From an uncultured Eubacteriales bacterium (GTDB lineage Bacteria; Bacillota; Clostridia; Oscillospirales; Oscillospiraceae), in the NCBI GenBank assembly GCA_900549865.1, contig URPU01000060.1, forward strand, positions 1 through 14,040: a DNA stretch of 14,040 bases, given 5' to 3'. This document shows, one piece after another, positions 1 through 6,874 of the stretch (its first letter is position 1; every line of letters starts with the position of its first letter). The notes beneath the pieces were generated by a model. It made no database searches and was not told the DNA's origin. It saw only the letters and a program-made list of their open reading frames with translations. The position numbers were made by a program, and so were the translations under genes.

Positions 1-40
1 ATGAACATGAAGCACTTAGAGACGGCTTTGGAAGACGCCT

Positions 41-835
41 CTATTGCCGGCTGACTTCACTCAGCCGGAGCCTGCAAACAATTTTGCGCATAAATCTTGA
101 CGGCACCAAAAAGCGGACGGAAAGGACGGCGCACAGCGCCGTGAGGCCGAGCATCACGCACATCGGCGTCAGGCCGCTTCCCGCACCAACGCCGAGAAAG
201 GCGTTTTTCATCATCGTGATCCCCTGCGTCAGCGGGAAGAAGCTGACGATCTTCTGCATCACGGGCGGCATGACCTCGACCGGCAGCGTCGTGCCGGAAA
301 AGATGAGCATCGGGAAATAGAGGATCGACGCGATGACGCTGGCCTGCTTGATATCCTTTGCCACGCCGCCCACCAGCATACCGATGGACAGGGTCGAGAG
401 CATGGCGAGCGCCCAGCTTCCGAGGAAAGCCGGAAGCGAGCCGCGCAGCCGCACGCCCCACAAAAGCGCCGCCGCGGCCAACGTTGCCAGAGACACGATA
501 CAGTAAACGATATACATGGACAGCTCGACGCCCAGAACAAATACCGGGCTGACCGGCGTGACGCGGAAGCGCTTGAGAATCTTCATCTCCCGCAGACCGG
601 ATACCGCCTGCGGCAGACCCATCAGGCCGCCCGCGCAGATGGCGATCGCAGCGGCCGCACCGAAGGTCTGCTCCAGAAATGTATAGTCTGCGCCGTCATA
701 GGCGGGCTCTGCACCGTATATGATGCCGAGAATGATGAAGATCACGAGCGGCATGATGACAGCGAATATAGGCATGTTCATATCCCGCACGCTGAGCTTG
801 AGCTCCGTTTTCAGAAAAGTAAAATAGCGCTTCAT
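41..835 (-). CDS. ABC-2 type transporter permease
   Basis: Integral membrane half of an ABC exporter (264 aa), probably for a drug, peptide or lipid-like substrate. Hydrophobic segments lie at about residues 20-41, 56-76, 98-127, 136-158, 165-184 and 222-244, the six-span layout of the ABC-2 (DrrB/NodJ-like) family. The charged stretch REMKILKRFR (82-91) followed by a TP motif, and the FSGTTLP motif (about 179-185), are typical of that family. Its ATG overlaps the stop of the ATPase gene by 4 bp (ATGA), so the two are translationally coupled and likely form one complex. The last codons contain an 8-bp inverted repeat (47-54/61-68) with no U-tract, so I do not call it a terminator. The substrate cannot be read from sequence. 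Confidence 0.9.
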   Translation of the reverse strand: MKRYFTFLKTELKLSVRDMNMPIFAVIMPLVIFIILGIIYGAEPAYDGADYTFLEQTFGAAAAIAICAGGLMGLPQAVSGLREMKILKRFRVTPVSPVFVLGVELSMYIVYCIVSLATLAAAALLWGVRLRGSLPAFLGSWALAMLSTLSIGMLVGGVAKDIKQASVIASILYFPMLIFSGTTLPVEVMPPVMQKIVSFFPLTQGITMMKNAFLGVGAGSGLTPMCVMLGLTALCAVLSVRFLVPSRFMRKIVCRLRLSEVSRQ

Positions 836-1554
836 TCGTCCGCCTCCTCATCCGAAAGCTGCAAATACACATCCTCAAAGCGGCTGCAGCCGCACTGTAT
901 TTTCGCCTGTTCCACGGTGCCCCGGAAAACGGGAACGCCCTTTTTCAGAATGCATATCTCGTCGCACAGCGCCTCGACCTCGTCCATGAAGTGCGACGTC
1001 AGAAAGATGGTCAGTCCGCGCGCCTTGAGCGCCTCAAGCGTTTTCCAGACGTCGCGGCGCGCCTTCGCGTCAAGCCCGGTAGTCAGCTCGTCAAGAAACA
1101 CAAGCTCCGGCTGCCCTATCAGCGCCAGCACAATGAAAAGCCGCTGCCTTTCGCCGCCGGACAGACTTTTTACCGCCGTTCCGGCCTTATCCACGATGCC
1201 GAACTGCCCGCACAGCGTGCGCCAATCGGCGGGGGCGCGGTAAAGACTTGCGGTCTCCTCGCAAAGCTCTGAAACCTTGATCTCTCTGTGATAGTCGCCC
1301 TCCTGAAACTGCACGCCGATGCGCTCAAAAAGCGCGCGGCGACGCTTTGCCGTGTCCTGCCCCAGCAGGCGCACCGTTCCCGCATCTGCCCGCTTCGTGC
1401 CGAGCATACACTCAATGGTCGTGCTCTTCCCCGCGCCGTTTGCGCCCAGCAGACCGAACACCGTGCCGCTTTGCACCGTGAAGCCCAAGTGATCGACCAC
1501 GGTTTTACCGCCATAGGCTTTAGTAAGCCCTTCGACAAAAATGGCCTCGCTCAT
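832..1554 (-). CDS. ABC transporter ATP-binding protein (drug-export type)
   Basis: Cytoplasmic ATPase (240 aa) that powers the permease encoded just downstream. Visible motifs are Walker A GANGAGKST (37-45), a Q-loop glutamine in VQFQEG (81-86), signature LSGGE (131-135), Walker B LVFLDE (151-156) and switch histidine H188. The D-loop region reads DELTTGLD where most family members have DEPTxGLD; this proline-to-leucine change is mild and the catalytic Glu is kept. The family is the DrrA/CcmA-like ABC-2 exporter ATPase. Both ends overlap neighbours by 4 bp (AraC-type regulator upstream, permease downstream), a compact three-gene operon in which the regulator probably senses the exported compound. 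Role confident, substrate unknown. Confidence 0.92.
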   Translation of the reverse strand: MSEAIFVEGLTKAYGGKTVVDHLGFTVQSGTVFGLLGANGAGKSTTIECMLGTKRADAGTVRLLGQDTAKRRRALFERIGVQFQEGDYHREIKVSELCEETASLYRAPADWRTLCGQFGIVDKAGTAVKSLSGGERQRLFIVLALIGQPELVFLDELTTGLDAKARRDVWKTLEALKARGLTIFLTSHFMDEVEALCDEICILKKGVPVFRGTVEQAKIQCGCSRFEDVYLQLSDEEADE

Positions 1555-2435
1555 TCCGCGGCCCTCCTCACGGCGCGAAGCTCGATATACCCGCGCCCGC
1601 CGCGCGGCTCAAGCTGGATGCGTGGGTTCTCGTCATCCCGGCGGTATCCGATGTTCGCCGGGTCGTACATGTCCATTGCGTGCTGCACGGCGCGTATGGC
1701 CTCGCAGTAATCCTCCTCGCGGAAGGACTGGCCCTGAAACATCAGATACTCCGCCTCCGGCAGGTGAATGGTGTCAAAACCCTCCGGAATGACGCCGATG
1801 TAGTCCGGCTCGACCTCCACGCCCTGCACATAGGTGGAGGTGCCGGGCTTCTTGTACCGCGGCGGCAGCCACATGGAAACAGGCTCGCCGCAGAGGGAAC
1901 GCATGCTCATAAGCATGCCCCACACGTCGCAGCTCACCTCCTCGCAGTATGGGAAGTAATCCTCCGCGTGCGTGCCGCGCTTGATGATGCACAGGCGCTC
2001 CGGCTTGCGGACGACCTGTATGAAAACCGGTTGAATGTTGGTCACGTCGATGTTCTCCTTTCTCAGTTCGCGGTATTTTGCGCCATAAGGAATGAAGAAC
2101 GTGACGGGCACGGGGCGCTTCATATAGTCGCTGGGGTTCAGGCCGAACTCCCGGTTGAATGCCCGCGTGAAGGTGTCCACGTTGGCAAAGCCCGCGTCAA
2201 GCGCAGCGTCGATGACCTTCACCGCTCCGCCGCGAAGCCGCTTCGCCGCCTCGGTCAGACGGCATTTGCGGATGTACTCCGCCGGCGTCAGGCCGAGATA
2301 GCTGCGAAACAGCCTGTAGGAATACCACGGGGAAAACAGCGACGCGCGCGCAAGATCCGAAAGGCTGATCTCCTCCGCGCCATTTCGCTCAATATAGTCC
2401 TGCATCCGCTGGACGGCCAGCACCTGCTCCTTCAT
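1551..2435 (-). CDS. AraC-family regulator with GyrI-like effector domain
   Basis: Transcription regulator of 294 aa. The N-terminal part has two helix-turn-helix units of the AraC/XylS type (about 24-46 and 73-97, with the typical LTPAEYIRKCRL and GFANVDTFTRAFNREFG segments). The C-terminal part (about 125-290) resembles the GyrI/BmrR-like small-molecule-binding fold found in Rob- and BltR-type multidrug sensors. The start is at 2435: AAGGAG lies 9 nt upstream of this ATG, whereas the in-frame ATG at 2444 directly abuts the AAGGAG. It is the first gene of the operon with the ABC exporter and overlaps the ATPase gene by 4 bp, so it probably controls the exporter in response to a ligand. I found no convincing promoter in 2445-2529. 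Confidence 0.9.
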   Translation of the reverse strand: MKEQVLAVQRMQDYIERNGAEEISLSDLARASLFSPWYSYRLFRSYLGLTPAEYIRKCRLTEAAKRLRGGAVKVIDAALDAGFANVDTFTRAFNREFGLNPSDYMKRPVPVTFFIPYGAKYRELRKENIDVTNIQPVFIQVVRKPERLCIIKRGTHAEDYFPYCEEVSCDVWGMLMSMRSLCGEPVSMWLPPRYKKPGTSTYVQGVEVEPDYIGVIPEGFDTIHLPEAEYLMFQGQSFREEDYCEAIRAVQHAMDMYDPANIGYRRDDENPRIQLEPRGGRGYIELRAVRRAAE

Positions 2436-2529
2436 GTGCTTCATCTCCTTACGTGCGGTATTCTACCGCGCCGGGCGAAAACACGCTCGACGTTTTTTGC
2501 CCTTTGCACCCCGCAGGGCAGTATAGCAG

Positions 2530-2559
2530 CAGAGACAGGGAAAGAACTCCCTGTCTCTG
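2530..2559 (-). terminator. strong hairpin after lipoprotein gene
   Basis: Perfect 12-bp inverted repeat (2530-2541 with 2548-2559, 6-nt loop) just downstream of the lipoprotein stop and ahead of the AraC-type regulator gene. Read on the minus strand there is no U-run after the stem, so it is either a weak or factor-dependent terminator or an RNA-stabilising hairpin. The plus-strand side carries a tandem TGTCTCTGT repeat. Placement supports a transcript boundary; the mechanism is uncertain. Confidence 0.5.
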
Positions 2560-2575
2560 TTGTCTCTGTTTTTCG

Positions 2576-2998
2576 TTAGCCGTGATAATCGCCCGTCGCG
2601 GAATCGACCGCGACGTATGGGACGAGCTTGCCGTCTATCTTCACATAGACCTGATATATCCCGTCGCCCAGATCCTCATAATACTCCGGTGTGACGCCGT
2701 AGTTTTCAAGCAGGCTTTTCTCGAATTCGACCTTCCACGGCTCAACATCGGAGGCTGGGGCCTCAACCGGCGCGGCGCTTTCGACCGCGGGCGCTTCCGT
2801 GACCACAGGCGGAGTCTGCGTCTGCTCCACCGGCGGCGTTGCCTGCTGGGTGGGGGAGGGCAGGGGAGTTGGCGCATCGCCGGCCTGCTTCCCGCAGGCC
2901 GCAAGCGCGAAAAGCATCGCCGCCGAAAGAAGCGCGGCGGCCGCGCGGCTGTATCTCACAGAAAAATCATGCTGCTTAGAGTTGGTTTTATTCATCAT
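2576..2998 (-). CDS. small proline-rich lipoprotein of unknown function
   Basis: Predicted surface lipoprotein of 140 aa. A basic start and hydrophobic segment (about 19-34) end in a lipobox LAAC with the lipidation cysteine at residue 35. A low-complexity Pro/Thr/Ala/Glu linker follows (about 40-85), then a small C-terminal domain (about 88-140) rich in Tyr and Asp/Gly, ending TGDYHG. This recalls small PepSY-like or uncharacterised domains tethered to clostridial membranes, but I do not recognise a named family. The start at 2998 has GGAGAG 8 nt upstream; the second codon is also ATG. The gene sits between two hairpins and is probably its own transcription unit or reached by readthrough from the RNHCP gene. 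Function unknown. Confidence 0.8.
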   Translation of the reverse strand: MMNKTNSKQHDFSVRYSRAAAALLSAAMLFALAACGKQAGDAPTPLPSPTQQATPPVEQTQTPPVVTEAPAVESAAPVEAPASDVEPWKVEFEKSLLENYGVTPEYYEDLGDGIYQVYVKIDGKLVPYVAVDSATGDYHG

Positions 2999-3016
2999 AA
3001 TAATGTCTCTCCTTTT

Positions 3017-3060
3017 AAAAGAGACGCAGAGGAAATACTGCGCGGTAAGTCTCTGCGTCT
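3017..3060 (-). terminator. terminator after RNHCP gene
   Basis: Minus-strand stem of 10 bp (3051-3060 with 3022-3031, 19-nt loop) followed by a C and four U (3017-3020). It lies 24 nt past the RNHCP stop codon. Its 3' arm overlaps a second possible hairpin that would cover the lipoprotein ribosome site. Confidence 0.65.
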
Positions 3061-3083
3061 ATGCGCGTCTGGTGTGTGTCTGG

Positions 3084-3509
3084 TTACTTCAAGCTTCCCT
3101 CGCCGCCCATCAGGGCGGTCATTTCCTCAATGCGTTCCAGGGGGAAGGGCGGCTCACACAGGGGCTTCATGGCGATGCTCATGAGCTTCATGGGATTGTC
3201 GTCCGCCGCCACGCGGTTGGAGCTCAGCGCGCCGCAGCGCTTGCAGCGGTGTATGACGGCCCACTCGCCGCCCCTGCGCACCCAGACCGATATCGGCTCC
3301 ATGATGCCGCCGCAGTCGCTCTCCCTGTCGCCCGGCTCTATGTCAACATGCAGGCTGGACAGGCAGTTGGGGCAGTGGTTGCGATGGCCGCTGCCCGCGT
3401 TCTCCGGGGTGCACAGCCGGCCGCAGACCTTGCAGGTGAACGTGTCATTGCATGCGTGAGTTTTATAGTAACCCTTTTCAAATGTTTTGCGTTTGTTTTC
3501 GCGGTTCAT
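3084..3509 (-). CDS. RNHCP-domain zinc-ribbon protein
   Basis: Small cytoplasmic protein of 141 aa carrying the motif that names the RNHCP family: RNHCPNC at residues 43-49. Metal-ligand pairs are visible at C26/C29 (with C33), C46/C49, C66 and C89/C92, consistent with one or two zinc ribbons. The basic N-terminus (MNRENKRKTFEKG) could contact nucleic acid. The molecular function of this family is not established to my knowledge. It lies directly downstream of the CatA-like gene with no visible terminator between them. Its SD (AGGAGG, 7 nt before the ATG) is buried in a predicted hairpin preceded by a leader ORF, suggesting inducible translation. Family call confident; a link to antibiotic or ribosome stress is inference from context. 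Confidence 0.88.
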   Translation of the reverse strand: MNRENKRKTFEKGYYKTHACNDTFTCKVCGRLCTPENAGSGHRNHCPNCLSSLHVDIEPGDRESDCGGIMEPISVWVRRGGEWAVIHRCKRCGALSSNRVAADDNPMKLMSIAMKPLCEPPFPLERIEEMTALMGGEGSLK

Positions 3510-3514
3510 TGTTT

Positions 3515-3634
3515 ATCCTCCTGAAGATGTGTTCCGCGGCTTCGGGAGGAATGGCGTGTGAATGGATTTGCCAGACCTCCCGGTCAGGCCACACGCTCCG
3601 GTGATAAAACGATAAGCTTCAAAAAGTTCTCCTT
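3515..3634 (-). promoter_or_regulatory. candidate translational attenuator leader of RNHCP gene
   Basis: Minus-strand leader with, in transcript order: an SD (3629-3634) and a 12-codon ORF (3622-3584); hairpin A (outer stem 3590-3596/3554-3560, inner stem 3582-3589/3570-3577 with one U-U mismatch and a GGGA loop); and hairpin B (3545-3550/3516-3521 plus 3540-3543/3523-3526, one mismatch), which contains the SD of the RNHCP gene. CGGGAGG from hairpin A (3576-3582) can instead pair with CCTCCCG (3543-3549), the strand that masks the SD. This matches the four-segment logic of erm/cat leaders. The pairings are seen in sequence; the regulation is inferred. Confidence 0.55.
3584..3622 (-). CDS. possible 12-aa leader peptide
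   Basis: TTG-initiated ORF with an AAGGAG ribosome site 6 nt upstream (3629-3634). The predicted peptide is MKLIVLSPERVA, ending at a TGA (3584-3586) inside the 5' arm of hairpin A. A ribosome paused near the end of this ORF would unfold hairpin A and release the segment able to pair with the anti-SD strand of hairpin B. Such short ORFs are the sensing part of erm- and cat-type attenuators. The rare start codon and short length make a chance ORF possible; the good SD spacing and the position are what support it. Confidence 0.4.
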   Translation of the reverse strand: MKLIVLSPERVA

Positions 3635-3669
3635 AAATCTGTTTCGTTAAATTTGAATTTGTTTGTGCG

Positions 3670-4305
3670 TCAGATCTGTTTTTGCTTCATGCTGTAGATG
3701 CTTTCCTGCAAATGCCGCAGGAAGCGCCCGGCGTGCGCGCCGTCCATCTGCGTGTGGTGGAACTGGAACGACAGCTTCAATGTCGTCCTGAACAGCCCGC
3801 CGTTATATTTGCCCCAGATGATGAACGGATTGTTGAAAATGCCGCTGTACATGCCCACCGCGCCGTCGATTTCCGTGTCCACGATGGCGGAGGTGCCGAT
3901 GACCATGCTCTCTGTCAAATCGTGGTTTTCACAGCGTTCCGCAGTCTCGCGCGTCAGGCGCAGATAATCGGCGCTGAATCGCTCAAGGCTGTTAAAAAAC
4001 GGCACGTCGCAGGAGCTGACCTCGCCGCGGCGGTTCTTCACGATGGTGTTGACCGCGATGCTGTCGTATTGCAGAAGCTCCTGCCCGACGGGAAGCGTGT
4101 AGAATTCCTTTATCCCGCTTGCCGCCCGGCCGATGCAGTAGCACATCAGCATGTTGAATTTCAGGCCGCGCCTGCGGCTCAGGCGGACGAGCGGCGTTAC
4201 GTCCAGCGTCTTGAAAAACGTCACCGTCGGGTTCGGCGCATTCATCCACAGCTCGAAGGCCGCCGCGCGTGTCGTGGCCTTCGGGTCTATACTGACTGGC
4301 TTCAT
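3670..4305 (-). CDS. CatA-like (type A chloramphenicol acetyltransferase family) acyltransferase
   Basis: Acetyl-CoA-dependent O-acetyltransferase of the trimeric CAT family, 211 aa, the usual length. The active-site motif HHTQMDG (183-189) matches HHxxxDG: His184 is the expected general base and Asp188 the structural aspartate. The region that in classical CATs carries the oxyanion-hole serine (SFTS-type) reads MYSGIFNNPF here, so it is a divergent member and chloramphenicol may not be the true substrate. The start at 4305 has SD-like AGGAGG/GGAGG just upstream, in the 15-nt gap after the Vat-like gene, so the two genes are probably co-transcribed. It is followed by the RNHCP leader without an obvious terminator. 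Family confident, substrate unknown. Confidence 0.9.
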   Translation of the reverse strand: MKPVSIDPKATTRAAAFELWMNAPNPTVTFFKTLDVTPLVRLSRRRGLKFNMLMCYCIGRAASGIKEFYTLPVGQELLQYDSIAVNTIVKNRRGEVSSCDVPFFNSLERFSADYLRLTRETAERCENHDLTESMVIGTSAIVDTEIDGAVGMYSGIFNNPFIIWGKYNGGLFRTTLKLSFQFHHTQMDGAHAGRFLRHLQESIYSMKQKQI

Positions 4306-4320
4306 GCCTCCTGCCCTCCG

Positions 4321-4947
4321 TTACAGCGCCGCAAGTGCGGCGATATCCCCGGCCTGTATGGCGGGAAGCGCGCGTTTGAGCCGGTCCTCATCCCAATCCC
4401 ACCAGCGCAGGGCTTCGAGCTTTTCAACAGTCGCGTCGTCAAAGCGGCGGCGGATGGGCTTTGCCGGAACGCCGCCCACGATGGTGTATGGCGGCACGTT
4501 CTTCGTCACTACTGCCCGCGTGCCGATCACGGCCCCGTCGCCGATTTTGACGCCCGGCATGATGACGGCTTCATAGCCTATCCACACGTCATTCCCGATG
4601 ACGGTATCCCCCTTGTTGTCCCATGCGTCGCATATGTCCTTCACGTCAAGACCCCACTCGTCAAAGAATATGGGGAAGGTGTAGTTCGCCAGCGACTGCA
4701 TCGAATGGTTTCCGCTTGTGAACATGAACTTCGCGCCGCAGGCGATGGAGCAGAACCTGCCGATCACCAGCCTGTCGCCGTTGATGGGATAGTGATAGAG
4801 GACGTTGTTCTTCTCAAAATCCCGCGGGTCGCGCACGAAGTCGTTGTATATTGTGTACTCGCCGACCTCGATGTTCGGCCCGGTGATGACGTCTTTTAGA
4901 TAAACCGTCTGCCCGTCATGCGGACGGGGATAAACTCTGCTTCGCAT
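4321..4947 (-). CDS. Vat/CatB-type (hexapeptide-repeat) xenobiotic acetyltransferase
   Basis: Left-handed beta-helix acetyltransferase, 208 aa, of the family that acetylates streptogramin A or chloramphenicol. Hexapeptide repeats are visible in VIGRFCSIACGAKF (61-74) and GDTVIGNDVWIGYEAVIMPG (113-132), continuing to about 160. The probable catalytic histidine is H81 in SGNHSM, the position of the Vat NGANHRM histidine. The C-terminal WWDWDEDRL is family-typical. I start at 4947 because AAGGAG lies 7 nt upstream; the ATG at 4953 would leave almost no spacing. The first 32 nt overlap the end of the small membrane protein gene. It is diverged from the second Vat-like protein in this window (7598-8233), so substrate may differ. 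Confidence 0.9.
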   Translation of the reverse strand: MRSRVYPRPHDGQTVYLKDVITGPNIEVGEYTIYNDFVRDPRDFEKNNVLYHYPINGDRLVIGRFCSIACGAKFMFTSGNHSMQSLANYTFPIFFDEWGLDVKDICDAWDNKGDTVIGNDVWIGYEAVIMPGVKIGDGAVIGTRAVVTKNVPPYTIVGGVPAKPIRRRFDDATVEKLEALRWWDWDEDRLKRALPAIQAGDIAALAAL

Positions 4948-5275
4948 TTTCATTCTCCTTGTAATTAGCCTCAGCGGCTGTGCAGAACAGATGCAGGCCC
5001 AGCGCCGCGTTGAAGCCCGTCGCGGCAAACACGCTGAAGCGCTCGGCCACGCCGAAGTATGCAGCGGGCACAAGCTGTATGCCCAGCGCGCCGGTAAGCA
5101 TCATCCCCAGCGCGACACCGGCGCATATCCCGTATGAGCGACAGCGCCTGTCCTTTGCCCCGGCGGCAATGATGACCGACAGCGAGATTATCGACAGCGG
5201 CACGACCGCCGCAGTATAGGACAGCAGACTGACGACGCCCAGCAGCCCCAGCTTTTGAGTCAATGTTCTTTTCAT
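4916..5275 (-). CDS. small membrane protein, unknown function
   Basis: Hydrophobic protein of 119 aa. Membrane segments lie at about residues 9-38 (long, possibly a hairpin of two), 48-70 and 79-100, followed by a polar tail (101-119). A basic loop (KDRRCR, 41-46) separates the first two. The start at 5275 is supported by GAGGG about 8 nt upstream; an upstream in-frame ATG at 5335 would add a non-hydrophobic stretch with no clear SD. The 3' end overlaps the Vat/CatB-type gene by 32 nt. It follows the chimeric TetR-type gene as the other small membrane protein gene follows the intact TetR gene, so both may be the regulated targets or partners of the adjacent regulators. No named family recognised. 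Confidence 0.7.
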   Translation of the reverse strand: MKRTLTQKLGLLGVVSLLSYTAAVVPLSIISLSVIIAAGAKDRRCRSYGICAGVALGMMLTGALGIQLVPAAYFGVAERFSVFAATGFNAALGLHLFCTAAEANYKENENAKQSLSPSA

Positions 5276-5440
5276 TATTCTTACCCTCGGTTGACAAGGA
5301 CACACACGGTTTTGACGGGCAGAAAGTACGCCCATACATCCTCAAAGACCTTGCCAATACACAAAGTATTCCCTGCGGCCTTTTCGTCGTCTGGCCGCCT
5401 TTCTGCCTCGGCAAAACTGCTTGCACCTGACAGCCCAATG

Positions 5441-6400
5441 TTATCCCTTCGCGTGTACCGTGCGGAAGAAGAGACACACGTGCCGCCGCAGCTTTTCAAG
5501 GCATTCCTCCTCTCTCTCCGGCTGGCGGTCACATATCCCGATGAGCGACAGCACGGGGGCGACGTACATCATCGCAAGCACCTCCGGATCCGCCGCGCGT
5601 ATCTCGCCCGCGGCGATAAACGAGCGGAAGATACCGGCGTGATACGCGACCACGCGATCCACATACCGCTTGGAGTACAGCGCCGCAAGCTCCGGCGAAC
5701 GGAACTGCTCGATGGTCATCATGCGCCGGAAGCGGCTTATAGACTCGTTGTGAAGCGAGTACTCGAATATCTGGCGCACCTTCTCAAAAAGAAAGTCCTC
5801 GGTTATCCCCGTGAAAACGGGGATGTCCTGCGCCGAATCCTGCACGTGGATGTCTATCTTGTCCGTGTCCGCCTCATACCGCGCCGCGGTGGATTCGACT
5901 ATCGCGTCGAATATGGCCTGCTTGCCCGGAAAATGGTTGTACAGCGACGGGGCCCTGATGCCCGCCGCCCTCTCCAGAAGCGACCCCTTTGCGCCCATCG
6001 TGAAGGCGATGTCGCTGCTGCGGATGGAAAGAAGCCGCATTCCGGGCGTCAGATTCAGAAAGGCCAGCATTTCCCCCGTCAGCCGGACTGCACCGCCCTC
6101 GGATATTTCGACCCAGCAATAGGCGCGCCCCTTATAGGGAATGAAGCGCCCGGCCGGGGCCGCGTAGTTCAGCAGCTCCGGCGTCTCGGTCAGAATGTGC
6201 CCCAGCTTCGACGGCAGCAGAAGCCCCCGCCGCGTCACGCAGAAGCCGCCCGTGCTCCTGCTTCCGGTGAAAAGATACACCCGCCCTTCCGCAGCGATGG
6301 AGTATTCCTCCACGGCCTGCGGCGGAAGCTGCACAAGGCCGTCGCGGCCTATTACGGATACTCCGAAGATAAATTTCCCGCCTCTGTTCATCTGCGGCAT
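5441..6400 (-). CDS. chimeric protein: SpoVT/AbrB-like N-domain fused to truncated TetR regulator
   Basis: One continuous 319-aa frame with two unrelated parts. Residues about 1-144 (KFIFGVSVIGRDGLVQLP, then GSRSTGGFCVTRRGLL, then LLSIRSSDIAFTMGAKG) look like a clostridial stand-alone protein of about 150-170 aa with SpoVT/AbrB-like swapped-hairpin features. Residues about 145-319 are TetR-like, with AGIRAPSLYNHFPGK (146-160) as the recognition-helix region and FRRMMTIEQFRSPELAALY matching the neighbouring TetR. The first ~30 residues of a normal TetR (helix 1 and most of helix 2) are missing. The start at 6400 has AAGGAGG 8 nt upstream. The join suggests an in-frame deletion fusing two adjacent genes. 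DNA binding by the TetR half is probably impaired. Confidence 0.8.
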   Translation of the reverse strand: MPQMNRGGKFIFGVSVIGRDGLVQLPPQAVEEYSIAAEGRVYLFTGSRSTGGFCVTRRGLLLPSKLGHILTETPELLNYAAPAGRFIPYKGRAYCWVEISEGGAVRLTGEMLAFLNLTPGMRLLSIRSSDIAFTMGAKGSLLERAAGIRAPSLYNHFPGKQAIFDAIVESTAARYEADTDKIDIHVQDSAQDIPVFTGITEDFLFEKVRQIFEYSLHNESISRFRRMMTIEQFRSPELAALYSKRYVDRVVAYHAGIFRSFIAAGEIRAADPEVLAMMYVAPVLSLIGICDRQPEREEECLEKLRRHVCLFFRTVHAKG

Positions 6401-6430
6401 ATGCGTTTCCTCCTTACGGCGCGGCCGGTT

Positions 6431-6874
6431 TCAGCCGGTCATCCTTGCAAGCTCCATCGTCACGATCTTTGCCATCGCGCCGCCGGACATGATGTAGAAC
6501 CATATCTCGCGTGTCCGCTGCGTTTTTGCGATGGGCGTGGCGACGGCGGCAATGATTATCAGCGCCGCGCCTATGCAGCCGGCGACGGTCGGCACGCTGA
6601 CCAGCGGGAACAGCCCCGGCGCACAACTTCCGTCAATTGCGTGCTGTATGGTCTTGTCCAGCCCGTCCCGCGCCGCCGCGAAGCAGCACACCGCAAGGCC
6701 AAAGACCAGCAGCACGGCGCTTCTGCGCCCCCAGAACGTGATATGCGCGCGGCTGCAGACCGAATACCCGATAAACCCCAGCAGGGCCAGTATCATCAGC
6801 GTTGTGACTGTCGTCACGGCGTTCCCGAAATAAAGCTTCATAATGATCTTCTTCTCCTTCCCGGCGCGCTTCAT
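6431..6874 (-). CDS. small four-span membrane protein, unknown function
   Basis: Membrane protein of 147 aa if started at 6874, where ATGA overlaps the stop of the TetR gene and would couple translation. An alternative start at 6841 (136 aa) has a strong GGGAAGGAG about 12 nt upstream, so the true start is open. Hydrophobic segments (numbered from 6874) lie at about 19-40, 51-68, 91-116 and 123-142. The 4-bp overlap with the TetR gene, whose promoter carries operator-like repeats, suggests that it is the main regulated product. The next gene starts 30 nt downstream, so co-transcription is likely. No recognised family or catalytic motif. Confidence 0.75.
   Translation of the reverse strand: MKRAGKEKKIIMKLYFGNAVTTVTTLMILALLGFIGYSVCSRAHITFWGRRSAVLLVFGLAVCCFAAARDGLDKTIQHAIDGSCAPGLFPLVSVPTVAGCIGAALIIIAAVATPIAKTQRTREIWFYIMSGGAMAKIVTMELARMTG

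Noticed and set aside
1..54. Open plus-strand frame ending in TGA at 52-54, possibly the tail of a gene entering from the left and converging on the ABC permease.
   Set aside because: Only 17 codons are visible, well within chance, with no recognisable protein motif.
47..68. 8-bp inverted repeat at the end of the permease gene as a terminator.
   Set aside because: It lies inside the last codons and has no U-tract on either strand.
1680..2579. Long plus-strand frame of 299 codons opposite the AraC-type regulator.
   Set aside because: It is antisense to a clear AraC-family gene and has the His/Arg/Leu-rich composition of a GC-rich shadow frame.
3682..4899. Very long plus-strand frame (405 codons) opposite the CAT and Vat genes.
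   Set aside because: It spans two well-supported genes on the other strand and shows no domain; a shadow of GC-rich codon use.
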